Shown one piece after another: positions 56,201 to 64,000 of a stretch of 64,000 nucleotides of DNA (its first letter is position 1; each line of letters opens with the position of its first letter). The stretch comes from Ypsolopha sequella (taxonomy: Eukaryota > Arthropoda > Insecta > Lepidoptera > Ypsolophidae). Where the stretch lies: contig OW203983.1 in NCBI GenBank assembly GCA_934047225.1, positions 744,001 to 808,000 of the forward strand, in the 5' to 3' direction. The notes under the pieces are model-generated. The model was given only the letters and a program-made list of their open reading frames with translations, was not told where the DNA came from and made no database searches. The position numbers and the translations under genes are program-made.

Positions 56201-59200
56201 TGCGGGGCGTTCGCTACAATTTTGGACACAACGCGCGGCATGCAATTACGGCCGAACGCTACTTCTGCGGGCCTATTATGTATCTCTAGTTGCCTTCTGG
56301 ACTGGGTGTCTATCATCAAAAACATAGATATACTATCGAATTCCGATTGTCTAAGGGTATGTTAGCACTTGAAGTGACGACACAGTCCGTAAATAGTTCA
56401 ATACCCACTAAAAGCTATTTTCAAAGTTTAGTTTTTATCTATGTTTTTGACGATAGGCACCCTGTCCAGTTGGCAACCTAAGATACAGAATAGGGGGGCA
56501 GGTTACCTTTTATTATTCTAAGGAGTATCCTTAGCCCTACGACTGTGGTCTTGGGATCAGTTTATATTTACTACTAGGGGGGGAGTGTGTGTGTATTGCG
56601 AATGTTTGTGAGATGAGTATGAGTGATAGTGTGTGTGTGAAATTGTAAAATCATGAGATGAGATGTTTTATAGAAGTTTATGTAAATTACTAGTGTTTTG
56701 CGTGGTGCGCGGGCTGCATTTGTACTTGGTTGTAACTTGTAATTGTTGTACATTGTTGTTTTTTTTACTTTTTCGTTTACGTGACAGGACTGAGGAGGAT
56801 TCGAGTTTAAAACACGTTTAGAAGCTGAAATTGATTTGAAACAAATTATCAAACGACATTCAAGTAATGGGCAAAAGTTTTCGATGGCAGAAGTCAATTG
56901 TATCACGAAATGTCATCGGTCATGATCAGGTAGGGGAAAAATGTCGTCGTAATAGCGCGTTGAAATACGTGTGGAAACTTTGATTGAATTGAAATGGACA
57001 ACTTTAATGCAAAGGTTTTACTCTGAGAGTTGTCAAATGTCCAAACTGTCAACAGTCGAAATGTGCTTGAACCAACTTTCAACTGAGTTGAATCCCGGTA
57101 AGCCCAGCCTTAAACGTTTTGGAAGATACGTCCAAAAGAAACAGTCTTGTAATTCTCCCGGGGTAAAGTGAACTCGACCTCACCGCTTGGTACTGCTTGG
57201 CCTCCGGACGATCGTCCTCCGGGGTCGGCCTTCGGCCTCCCTAGAATGTCATCAGATATGACTCTGGTAGCCGAGGTGTTGTGCTCGGCCGAAAAACTCG
57301 CATGTTCGGACTCCTTCGGCCTCGCTGGCGCGTTCTCTGTCCTTACTTGCTCGTTTTTCGGCCTCGCTAGAAAGACACTTGTAGGCTCGGCCTTCGGCCT
57401 GCTGCAAACAGACCTGATCTAAAAAAACCAACGGGAATTAATTTCAAATTAAAACAAAAGCCAAGATGGGTATCAGTAATTTGTTTTCTTTGCTTTGATC
57501 CACTCCTGGGCAATAATGCCATTTTCCATAGACAAAATTGCAAGATCTGACAGTCTCTCCTGACATTGAACTTCGTTTTCCTTTTGACAGTTACAAGGTA
57601 TGGTTAGCAAGATTCGAAACGCTGTCCACAGATTCGGGAAAATATCCTACCAATATGTCAGTGCCTGTCAGTCATTTTGTTAAATAAATTGAAGAACTTT
57701 TAATGGATCTGATGATTCAAAATATCCTACCAACATGTCAGTGCCTGCCAGTCATTTTGTTAAATAAATTGAAGAACTTTTAATGGCTCTGATGATTCAA
57801 AATATCCTACCAACATGTCAGTGTCTGCCAGTCATTTTGTTAAATAAATTGAAGAACTTTTAATGGATCTGATGATTCAAAATATCCTACCAACATGTCA
57901 GTGCCTGCCAGTCATTTTGTTAAATAAATTGAAGAACTTTTAATGGCTCTGATGATTCAAAATATCGTACCAACATGTCAGTGCCTGCCAGTCATTTTGT
58001 TAAATAAATTGAAGAACTTTTAATGGCTCTGATGATTCAAAATATCCTACCAACATGTCAGTGCCTGCCAGTCATTTTGTTAAATAAATTGAAGAACTTT
58101 TAATGGCTCTGATGATTCAAAATATCCTACCAACATGTCAGTGCCTGCCAGTCATTTTGTTAAATAAATTGAAGAACTTTTAATGGATCTGATGATTCAA
58201 AATATCCTACCAACATGTCAGTGCCTGTCAGTCATTTTGTTTAATAAAATAAAATTCTAGTTACCGATTACAGGCCAATTTCAAAACTCTGCATTTTTGG
58301 TAAGCTTCTTGAAAAAATAGTCACCCACCAGTTAACAGATGCCGTTGTCCAACATGTCTCTCCACATCAGCATGGTTTTATGAGGGGTCGCAGTGTTGAA
58401 ACCAATCTTATTACCTTTACCGACTTCGTTATTTCTGCTATACAAGATGGCCATCAGGTAGACGCAGTCTATACCGATTTTTCCAAGGCTTTCGATAAAA
58501 TTAATCACAGAAAACTTATTTCTAAGCTTTGTCAAATCGGTATACACGGTGACTTGCTTAGATGGATCAAATCCTATATTTATAACACACCGTTCACAAG
58601 CGGTCGCTCTTGGGGGTTTCATATCACATTTTTTGGAAATTGACTCCGGAGTGCCTCAGGGTTCCCATCTGGGTCCCTTGTTGTTTATTCTGTATATAAA
58701 TGATATAGATAACATATTTAACAATTGTAACCACTTACTGTATGCCGACGATATGAAAATCTTTCGGGTAATCACCTCAGCAACGTGTTGCAGAGATCTT
58801 CAGCTTGATCTAGATAATCTCGTTTCATATTGTAAAAATAACTTTTTCTACCTCAATGTGGACAAATGTTTTTCTATAACCTACACTAGACAGCGCCAGC
58901 TAATAATTCATAATTATCAGCTCTCTGGTAAAAACATAACACGTGTCAATCACATAAGGGATCTAGGCGTCATACTCGATTCTAAATTGGATTTTACTTA
59001 TCATATTGATTTAATAATACAAAAAGCCTTTAGACAACTTGGCTTCATCCTTCAAATATGTCAACCCTTTAATGCTGCTGCAACCTATAAAGTCTTGTAT
59101 TTCGCGTATGTCAGGAGTATTCTCGAATTCGGTAGTGTGGTGTGGAGTCCTAATTATGCAGTCCATATTGATCGTATTGAGAGGATACAAAACAAGTTTC

Positions 59201-60292
59201 TAAAATCCCTCTTTTTCAGGACGGGACCTAGCAGCTCTAAATATATTAAAACAACATTTGCCGAGCATCATAACTTGCATAGTCTAGCCGAGCGCCGCTC
59301 ACTTATTGATGCTGTTTCTAAGTAAATTACTTAATAACACCAAAGATTGCTCGAACCTTTTGAGTCTTCTTAAATTTAAGATTCCACGTACCTCCTCACG
59401 TCGTATCACTTTTCAGTTTCACACTGAAACTTGTCGTACCAATTATGCTAAACACAAATTCTTTACACGTACAACCCAACTTTACAACGAAAAACTTAGT
59501 GGCATCGATTTGTTTAACGAAAGCATTAACTCTTTTAAAACCAAAGCAGCTAAGTTACTATTTAAGGGCCTTACTATTGCCAAATGGGTACTTTCTAAAG
59601 CCTACTCCTCGTTTATGGCCAAACCAAAAATAATGAAAAAATGTATTATGAATAATCAACTCTTAGACAACATATGCAACATTTTTCTTTTTCTTACCAC
59701 CTAAACTTCTACATGAATTTTTTTTTTAATGAATGGTGTTTTTTGACCTCAAATTCCCTACTGCTCCTGATTGGCTTGGCCGATTGAATTCATCTATGCT
59801 TTGATAAATAGATAAATTTGATAGCTATAAACATAACATAAGATTATTCAATCGAGTAATCACGTCCAAGTGAAAAGTATAATTTTCTCCTATTTCGCCC
59901 TATCAAGGACGCAGCGAGCGTCCTAACAGCCACTATGCATTGCGCGCTGATATGAACGTTATTTCAATGTCGTTTCCGTTGTCATGAATTCATGGTACTA
60001 ACTGTAATACAATTATAGCACCACAAAATGTAGCTTCCTATATCATCTAACAGCGTTTTATTTCAGTATTAAAGCTATCTTAGAGTCATCATAACTATCT
60101 GCGTACGAGATATACTACAGTGTGGAGTAATCTAAAGCCAAGGCTAACCCGTCTCCATGGTGTTTCAGAAATTCCTGGCGAAGACTGGCAAGGACCCTGG
60201 AGACGTCACGCTCTCTGAGTTCATCCACTATGTACGGGAGCACGAGAAGAATCTGCGACTGCAGTTCAAGCACCTGGACAAGAATCAAGATG
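53222..60292 (+). CDS. SCaMC: EF-hand mitochondrial ATP-Mg/Pi carrier, exons 1-2 (SCaMC)
   Basis: Exon 1 codes 53222-53392 (MQCHPPLELEELPKEDEERL ... NRSYAE; donor GTTAGA, weak) and exon 2 60169-60292 (acceptor TGTTTCAG: KFLAKTGKDPGDVTLSEFIH ... HLDKNQDG; donor GTGGGT). Both junctions are in phase. Residues about 28-39 (DNDGNGKIDIHD) are a canonical EF-hand calcium loop; exon 2 contains a degenerate second EF-hand (TGKDPGDVTLSEF) and the start of a third (DKNQDG). This is the N-terminal Ca2+ sensor of the short calcium-binding mitochondrial carriers (SLC25A23/24/25), which exchange ATP-Mg for phosphate across the inner membrane. The start has a good context (CGCCACCATAATG). The six-helix carrier part must lie beyond 64000. 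The 6.8-kb intron is full of LINE pieces. Confidence 0.85.
53393..54195. other. SCaMC intron 1, proximal part
   Basis: No gene or clear repeat boundaries are seen; ordinary AT-rich intron up to the first LINE fragment. Confidence 0.35.
54268..54585 (-). mobile_element. LINE 3' end inserted into another LINE
   Basis: About 318 bp, the same family as 2690-3110 (shared ACCGGAGACCCGGCCAGGGA and GTACATGAACTA). On the minus strand it ends TTTGAATTTGAATTTGG. CCAAAT at 54265-54270 and 54585-54591 is the probable target duplication. Confidence 0.75.
54873..55155 (+). repeat. 57-bp tandem array inside a LINE ORF (5 copies)
   Basis: The unit TTAACCTACTGCATTAGCTG ... TATTATATTACAC starts at 54873, 54930, 54987, 55044 and 55101 with identical copies. 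It duplicates the LINE segment LTYCISCWGGSSKSYI, and at 19 codons keeps the frame open. Confidence 0.93.
56278..56485. mobile_element. MITE-like element of about 208 bp
   Basis: TGTATCTCTAGTTGCCTTCT with GGACTGGGTGTCTATCATCA and AAAACATAGAT at the left pairs with ATCTATGTTTTTGACGATAG and GCACCCTGTCCAGTTGGCAA at the right (TIRs of about 50 bp with mismatches). No coding capacity. Confidence 0.65.
57165..57415. repeat. GC-rich repeat with GGCCTTCGGCCT motifs
   Basis: CTCGGCC / GGCCTTCGGCCTCC / TTCGGCCTCGCTGG recur five to six times in 250 bp, much richer in GC than its surroundings. GGCCTTCGGCC is itself a hairpin. It looks like part of a dispersed element, not a gene, although one frame is open for 84 codons. 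Confidence 0.5.
57641..58240. repeat. 80-bp tandem array (7.5 copies)
   Basis: AATATCCTACCAACATGTCA recurs at 57641, 57721, 57801, 57881, 57961, 58041, 58121 and 58201. Units differ at a GGATCT/GGCTCT position, alternating in part, with rare single changes. It ends a few bases before a 5'-truncated LINE. Confidence 0.93.
58245..59835 (+). mobile_element. 5'-truncated LINE (Jockey/CR1 superfamily)
   Basis: It begins inside the reverse transcriptase (DYRPISKLCIFGKLLEK) and continues to a 3' UTR ending near TTTGATAAATAGATAAATTT (about 59798-59820). It is younger looking than the other LINEs: only two frame breaks are seen. It lies in SCaMC intron 1 in the same direction as the gene. Confidence 0.8.
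58260..59704 (+). pseudogene. LINE reverse transcriptase, two frameshifts
   Basis: Landmarks in order: QHGFMRGRSVETNL, YTDFSKAFDKINH (motif A), a frameshift near 58580, SGVPQGSHLGPLLFILYIND (motif B), LLYADDMKIF (motif C, intact Asp pair), NFFYLNVDKC, IRDLGVILDSKLDFTYHI (thumb), VWSPNYAVHIDRIERIQNKF, then a second frameshift near 59315 and FFTRTTQLYNEKL to the end. All polymerase motifs are intact, but the endonuclease was lost by 5' truncation. Confidence 0.85.
59836..60168. other. SCaMC intron 1, distal part
   Basis: No features besides the acceptor polypyrimidine region before exon 2. Confidence 0.4.
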
Positions 60293-60696
60293 GTGGGTTC
60301 TTGAGATACACACATTACACACTTGTCTCTCTGCGAGCGGGGTAGTCAGTTAACACACACTTTTTACATATCCATCAATATCATAAAAGCTTTTTCGAGT
60401 ACTTTCGATGTTTCCCGTCTTCAGTATGTCGCCAGTTATTATTTTGTGATACAGTTGAGATACGATTGCTGGACATAGGCTTTTCCAAGATTTAGCCTGT
60501 TTTGGCGGTCCTCCTGGAAGAAATGACCATACTCAAACACGCTGGTCAGTGAACGCGGTGCCGAAACCTTCGCACCAGTGACGCCGCTGCCTGTCACATG
60601 TCTGTTTTATATAAGGCCCGGCTATTGGGGATGGATATACAGCCTGGTTGTGCCTGTTTGAGAGCTCTTACTGTCCTCCGAATAACTTCGGAGGGG

Positions 60697-61560
60697 TTTA
60701 CGAGTAGCATGGTGGTACCTCCACAGCCGAGCCCAACATCAGCTCAACCAGCTACAAGTAGATACAACAAGTACAAGTAGCGCACATATAGACCACTTTA
60801 AATGTTTACGAGTAGCATGGTGGTACCTCCACAGCCGAGCCCAACATCAGCTCAACCAGCTACAAGTAGATACAACAAGTACAAGTAGCGCACATATAGA
60901 CCACTTTAAATGTTTACGAGTAGCATGGTGGTACCTCCACAGCCGAGCCCAACATCAGCTCAACCAGCTACAAGTAGATACAACAAGTACAAGTAGCGCA
61001 CATATAGACCACTTTAAATGTTTACGAGTAGCATGGTGGTACCTCCACAGCCGAGCCCAACATCAGCTCAACCAGCTACAAGTAGATACAACAAGTACAA
61101 GTAGCGCACATATAGACCACTTTAAATGTTTACGAGTAGCATGGTGGTACCTCCACAGCCGAGCCCAACATCAGCTCAACCAGCTACAAGTAGATACAAC
61201 AAGTACAAGTAGCGCACATATAGACCACTTTAAATGTTTACGAGTAGCATGGTGGTACCTCCACAGCCGAGCCCAACATCAGCTCAACCAGCTACAAGTA
61301 GATACAACAAGTACAAGTAGCGCACATATAGACCACTTTAAATGTTTACGAGTAGCATGGTGGTACCTCCACAGCCGAGCCCAACATCAGCTCAACCAGC
61401 TACAAGTAGATACAACAAGTACAAGTAGCGCACATATAGACCACTTTAAATGTTTACGAGTAGCATGGTGGTACCTCCACAGCCGAGCCCAACATCAGCT
61501 CAACCAGCTACAAGTAGATACAACAAGTACAAGTAGCGCACATATAGACCACTTTAAATT
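60697..61560. repeat. 108-bp tandem array, 8 copies
   Basis: TTTACGAGTAGCATGGTGGT starts at about 60697, 60805, 60913, 61021, 61129, 61237, 61345 and 61453; copies look identical. The unit also includes CCACAGCCGAGCCCAACATC. It lies in SCaMC intron 2. The sequence just before (GTCCTCCGAATAACTTCGGA) is a hairpin and may be the edge of the parent repeat. Confidence 0.93.
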
Positions 61561-62157
61561 CGCCATGGACTTATTGAGTTGGAACTAAGCATAAATCAGC
61601 AGCAAATATTAGTCATACAAAATAAATCGGTTAGTAAGGGGGAGAGCCATAGATATCTTATAATATTGATCAGTGGGGAGAGCTCATTGTATACTTGCCC
61701 TGTTACCTCTAAGAACGGCTAATTACTACTCAATGTTGCATTATCTAAGGGAATTGTACCTTTTTTATTTTGGTCCATACAAATATATATTGGTATTTAT
61801 TTAAGGCGATTAGCGTCGCCATATAAGTTACCGAACATTGATCTTCCTTCCTTCGTTCTTTGTAATCCTTATCTCACTGCTGAGGATCGTACAGTGATAA
61901 CCACATCAAAACCCGTTCAGTAGTTTTTGCGTGATTCATGAAATACCGACAAAAATACCGTTATTTTTTGTAAATTGTCAGTATCCCACACCGCTTTTTT
62001 TTTTGGAATATCATCAATGTACAGACAGATGCAACTCTTTTCTTTTACAGTTTATATTAGTATGTAATATAGTTAGCGTTACAATTTTCAGTTATTTTAT
62101 TACAGTACCTACTTAGCCCGTTTCATCAAATAAGGTGTCATACTCTATTATACAATG
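61561..62157. other. SCaMC intron 2, no features
   Basis: I see no gene. ACAGTGATAACCACATCAAA at 61891-61910 and nearby phrases look like dispersed repeat fragments. Confidence 0.3.
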
Positions 62158-62480
62158 AGTTCGTCTCATATATAAAGTTCGTCTCATATATAAAGTTCGT
62201 CTCATATATAAAGTTCGTCTCATATATAAAGTTCGTCTCATATATAAAGTTCGTCTCGTATATAAAGTTCGTCTCATATATAAAGTTCGTCTCATATATA
62301 AAGTTCGTCTCGTATATAAAGTTCGTCTCATATATAAAGTTCGTCTCATATATAAAGTTCGTCTCATATATAAAGTTCGTCTCATATATAAAGTTCGTCT
62401 CGTATATAAAGTTCGTCTCATATATAAAGTTCGTCTCATATATAAAGTTCGTCTCATATATAAAGTTCGTCTCATGTATA
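62158..62480. repeat. 18-bp tandem array (about 18 copies)
   Basis: AGTTCGTCTCATATATAA-type units repeat with a CATATA/CGTATA variant at four positions. On the minus strand it is open and reads MRRTLY repeats, which I treat as an artefact. Confidence 0.92.
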
Positions 62481-62620
62481 AAGATTTTTCATGAAAATCA
62501 ATAACGTTTGAAAAGCTTAAAACAGTACTAAATTATTTTTTCGATATCTTAAAAAGTGACGAAGTGATGGGCATTCAGAGTGAGCTTATTTTAAAATACA
62601 TACTGCCGATTACTGCCTAG

Positions 62621-62644
62621 CACGTGACGTCATCCGTGACGTCA
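62621..62644. promoter_or_regulatory. Twin CRE palindromes with an overlapping E-box
   Basis: CACGTGACGTCATCCGTGACGTCA holds CACGTG (62621-62626) and two perfect TGACGTCA sites (62625-62632, 62637-62644) 12 bp apart, on nearly the same helix face. TGACGTCA binds CREB/ATF factors and CACGTG binds bHLH factors. Position in SCaMC intron 2 suggests an enhancer, but no functional evidence is available. Confidence 0.4.
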
Positions 62645-62839
62645 TCCGACACGACCAACGTCCGCTTACCGCGAAACTCGCAACAAATAGCTTTGAATAA
62701 TTTGATTTTGATACAGTTTGGATTGAACACTCGAGTGCGTCGCATTGTATTCATTTTTATCTGTCAGTTTTTATTATAAAACAAGGTTAAGAAGTACTGT
62801 ATAGTGCCTTGATAATTATAGTAATAAGCCTCTCAAAAT

Positions 62840-63600
62840 TTAACCTTACGTCCGAGCCGAACATCAGGCCACGTGAGAGGCGGGCAACGTGTACAAAACT
62901 TACACGGCTAACAGGGTGATGGCATTACGCAGGGCAGCTTGAGGCGAGCTGTTGGGCAGTAGAGACACCACGGGCCCGAACTTGCTCTCGGGGGAAGGCC
63001 CTGTTTGTTCCTCATCTTCGGCTTGTCTTTGTTGACCGGCCGGAGTGAACAATGACGAGGGACAGATCCCCCACCTCTGGCTTGCCGTGGGAGGCCGGTC
63101 AGAGTGGAGTAGCAAGAGCTATAATATGCTATATGCCCGAAGGGTGGCTGTAAAACATAAGTGGCAACTGGGCACGTGATGCTGGACCCTCAGGGAGCAA
63201 GTGACCGTCGTTAAAAGTCAAAAAATGTTGCCCCCATCTCACCGTGTGAGCGACCATTTGGGGGGGACCCATTCACTTCAGTTGGCGAGTCTCCGCCTGC
63301 CCATTTTACCGTGTTATTAACATAGGTCGGGCAAGCGCTATTGTTCCTTCCATAGTCCCAGATATCTAGTCCACTAGCACCTTAACCCAACAATCTGGTT
63401 TCCTTTATTTTAATTCCTTACAATAGTCCTACACAGACCGGGGGTTGTCCTTGGGTGCAATCCTACAGTGCCTACAGGGATAATCGTCGGTAAGTGTCAC
63501 CTCATATTTGGGTTAAATTGTCTAAAGGGCCTCTACGTGGTGGCTTCGGCCCCACGCCTCCCAAAGGTCCGGGACTACATAGTCCCGAGACACGATAAAT
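62840..63600 (-). repeat. 3' part of a Jockey-like LINE or related repeat, minus strand
   Basis: The minus strand contains GTGTAGGACTATTGTAAGGA (about 63443-63424), the same 3'-end phrase as the Jockey-type LINE at 11.95 kb, with higher GC than the flanks. A 71-codon minus frame (63115-62900) is not recognisable. The exact boundaries are unclear; several LINE pieces may be joined. Confidence 0.45.
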
Positions 63601-63608
63601 ATATATAT

Positions 63609-63872
63609 ACAAGATGACTTTTTGATCATCGTCCGAATTCATCTTGGAGGTTTGGTAAGTGATCAGTATCTTGGATCAATAACAATTTTTGTGAAATTCG
63701 TAAAATGAAATTTCGGCTTCCCATAGAAATTCACTTTCAGTCCCGAGTGAATCACTATGGGGAGTCGAAATTTAATTTTATGAATTTCACAAAAATTGTT
63801 ATTGATCCATGATACTGATCACTTATCAAGCCACCAGTATGAATTTGGACGATGATCAAAAAGTCACCTTGT
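63609..63872. mobile_element. Palindromic MITE of about 264 bp
   Basis: ACAAGATGACTTTTTGATCA with TCGTCCGAATTCAT on the left returns in reverse complement as ATGAATTTGGACGATGATCA and AAAAGTCACCTTGT on the right; pairing runs almost to the centre (63735-63760). AT-rich TATATA flanks both ends. Confidence 0.8.
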
Positions 63873-63960
63873 ATATAATAATAATAATATAAATCTTAAT
63901 TCAGATAACTAAGATCCACTATCTAACACGATACAACATTTTTAAAAACACAACTACTTT

Positions 63961-64000
63961 TTAGGGTTCCGTAGTATCTAAAAGGTACAAAAGGAACCTT
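63961..64000. repeat. Edge of a dispersed lepidopteran repeat
   Basis: TTAGGGTTCCGTAGTATCTA and AAAGGTACAAAAGGAACCTT match, in reverse, the fragment at 52535-52575; it continues beyond the window. Confidence 0.6.

Larger units (their letters stand above)
55846..57640. other. SCaMC intron 1, middle part with minor repeats
   Basis: Apart from the MITE at 56278 and the GC-rich repeat at 57165, I see short tandem GT runs (56583-56638) but no gene. Confidence 0.35.

Noticed and set aside
57168..57422. 84-codon frame in GC-rich DNA
   Set aside because: It consists of repeated GGCCTTCGGCC motifs typical of a dispersed repeat.
62113..62475. Minus-strand MRRTLY repeat protein
   Set aside because: An 18-bp array is automatically open in a frame; the first residues of unique sequence give no recognisable protein.
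1..64000. tRNA and rRNA genes
   Set aside because: I looked for A/B-box pairs with cloverleaf context and conserved rRNA words and saw none; a covariance-model scan would be needed to exclude diverged tRNAs.

Overview
The window reads as nuclear DNA from a moth or butterfly (Lepidoptera). The evidence is the widely dispersed lepidopteran repeat that starts TTAGGGTTCCGTACCC, runs through clustered TCTGTCCG words and ends in CGAGTCCGACTCGCAC plus a GGCCGG tail (35759-36233, its inverted twin near 41980-42260, and fragments at 9735-9800, 52460-52580 and 63961-64000). AT-rich introns, many TAGGTACCTACC-like words, and CR1/Jockey-type LINEs, Copia, Ty3/Gypsy and ISL2EU elements fit the same assignment. 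It is not prokaryotic: there are no operons, rRNAs or CRISPR arrays.

Only about 3 kb appears to be host coding sequence. From left to right I recognise: (i) a two-exon gene for a small secreted Cys-containing protein (+, 9555-11880); (ii) a multi-exon Myb/SANT-like (MSANTD3-type) DNA-binding protein gene (-, 16040 to about 13675), with one exon expanded by a 12-copy in-frame 57-bp minisatellite and a frame problem at an A7 run; (iii) exons of a TMEM181-like membrane protein (+, 19162-23353), with part of the body not found; (iv) an intronless NRF1/EWG-like protein with one zinc finger (-, 25709-24651), followed after an in-frame TAA by an open tail that contains a SUMO-interaction-like motif; (v) the promoter and first two coding exons of an EF-hand ATP-Mg/Pi mitochondrial carrier, SCaMC (+, 53222-60292), with the rest of the gene to the right of the window. 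A decayed THAP-domain exon pair lies at 31925-33657.

Most of the window is mobile DNA. 1-8.7 kb holds an LTR end, a CR1-type LINE split by a second LINE in the opposite direction, and a truncated Copia element with its LTR. 11.95-13.67 kb holds a Jockey-type LINE with gag and endonuclease but no reverse transcriptase. 16.6-18.4 kb and 26.3-28.5 kb hold three copies of one TIR DNA transposon, two of them carrying the same Gypsy-type LTR insertion. 28.5-31.6 kb is an ISL2EU-type transposon with THAP, DDE transposase and YqaJ nuclease remnants. 35.6-42.6 kb is a 7-kb inverted repeat whose arms carry a 160-bp satellite. 46.67-48.37 kb is a 1.7-kb fold-back. 48.84-52.13 kb is a transposon with TIRs of about 500 bp and an unusual coding region. 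LINE fragments fill the SCaMC intron.

The most striking window-wide property is tandem amplification. At least ten arrays with units of 8, 18, 39, 57, 57, 65, 66, 80, 108 and 160 bp occur in unrelated contexts: introns, a host exon, a LINE ORF and inside an inverted repeat. Many have almost identical copies, and at least one has higher-order structure. Either this genome is unusually prone to local duplication or the assembly has collapsed or looped in places; long reads would decide.
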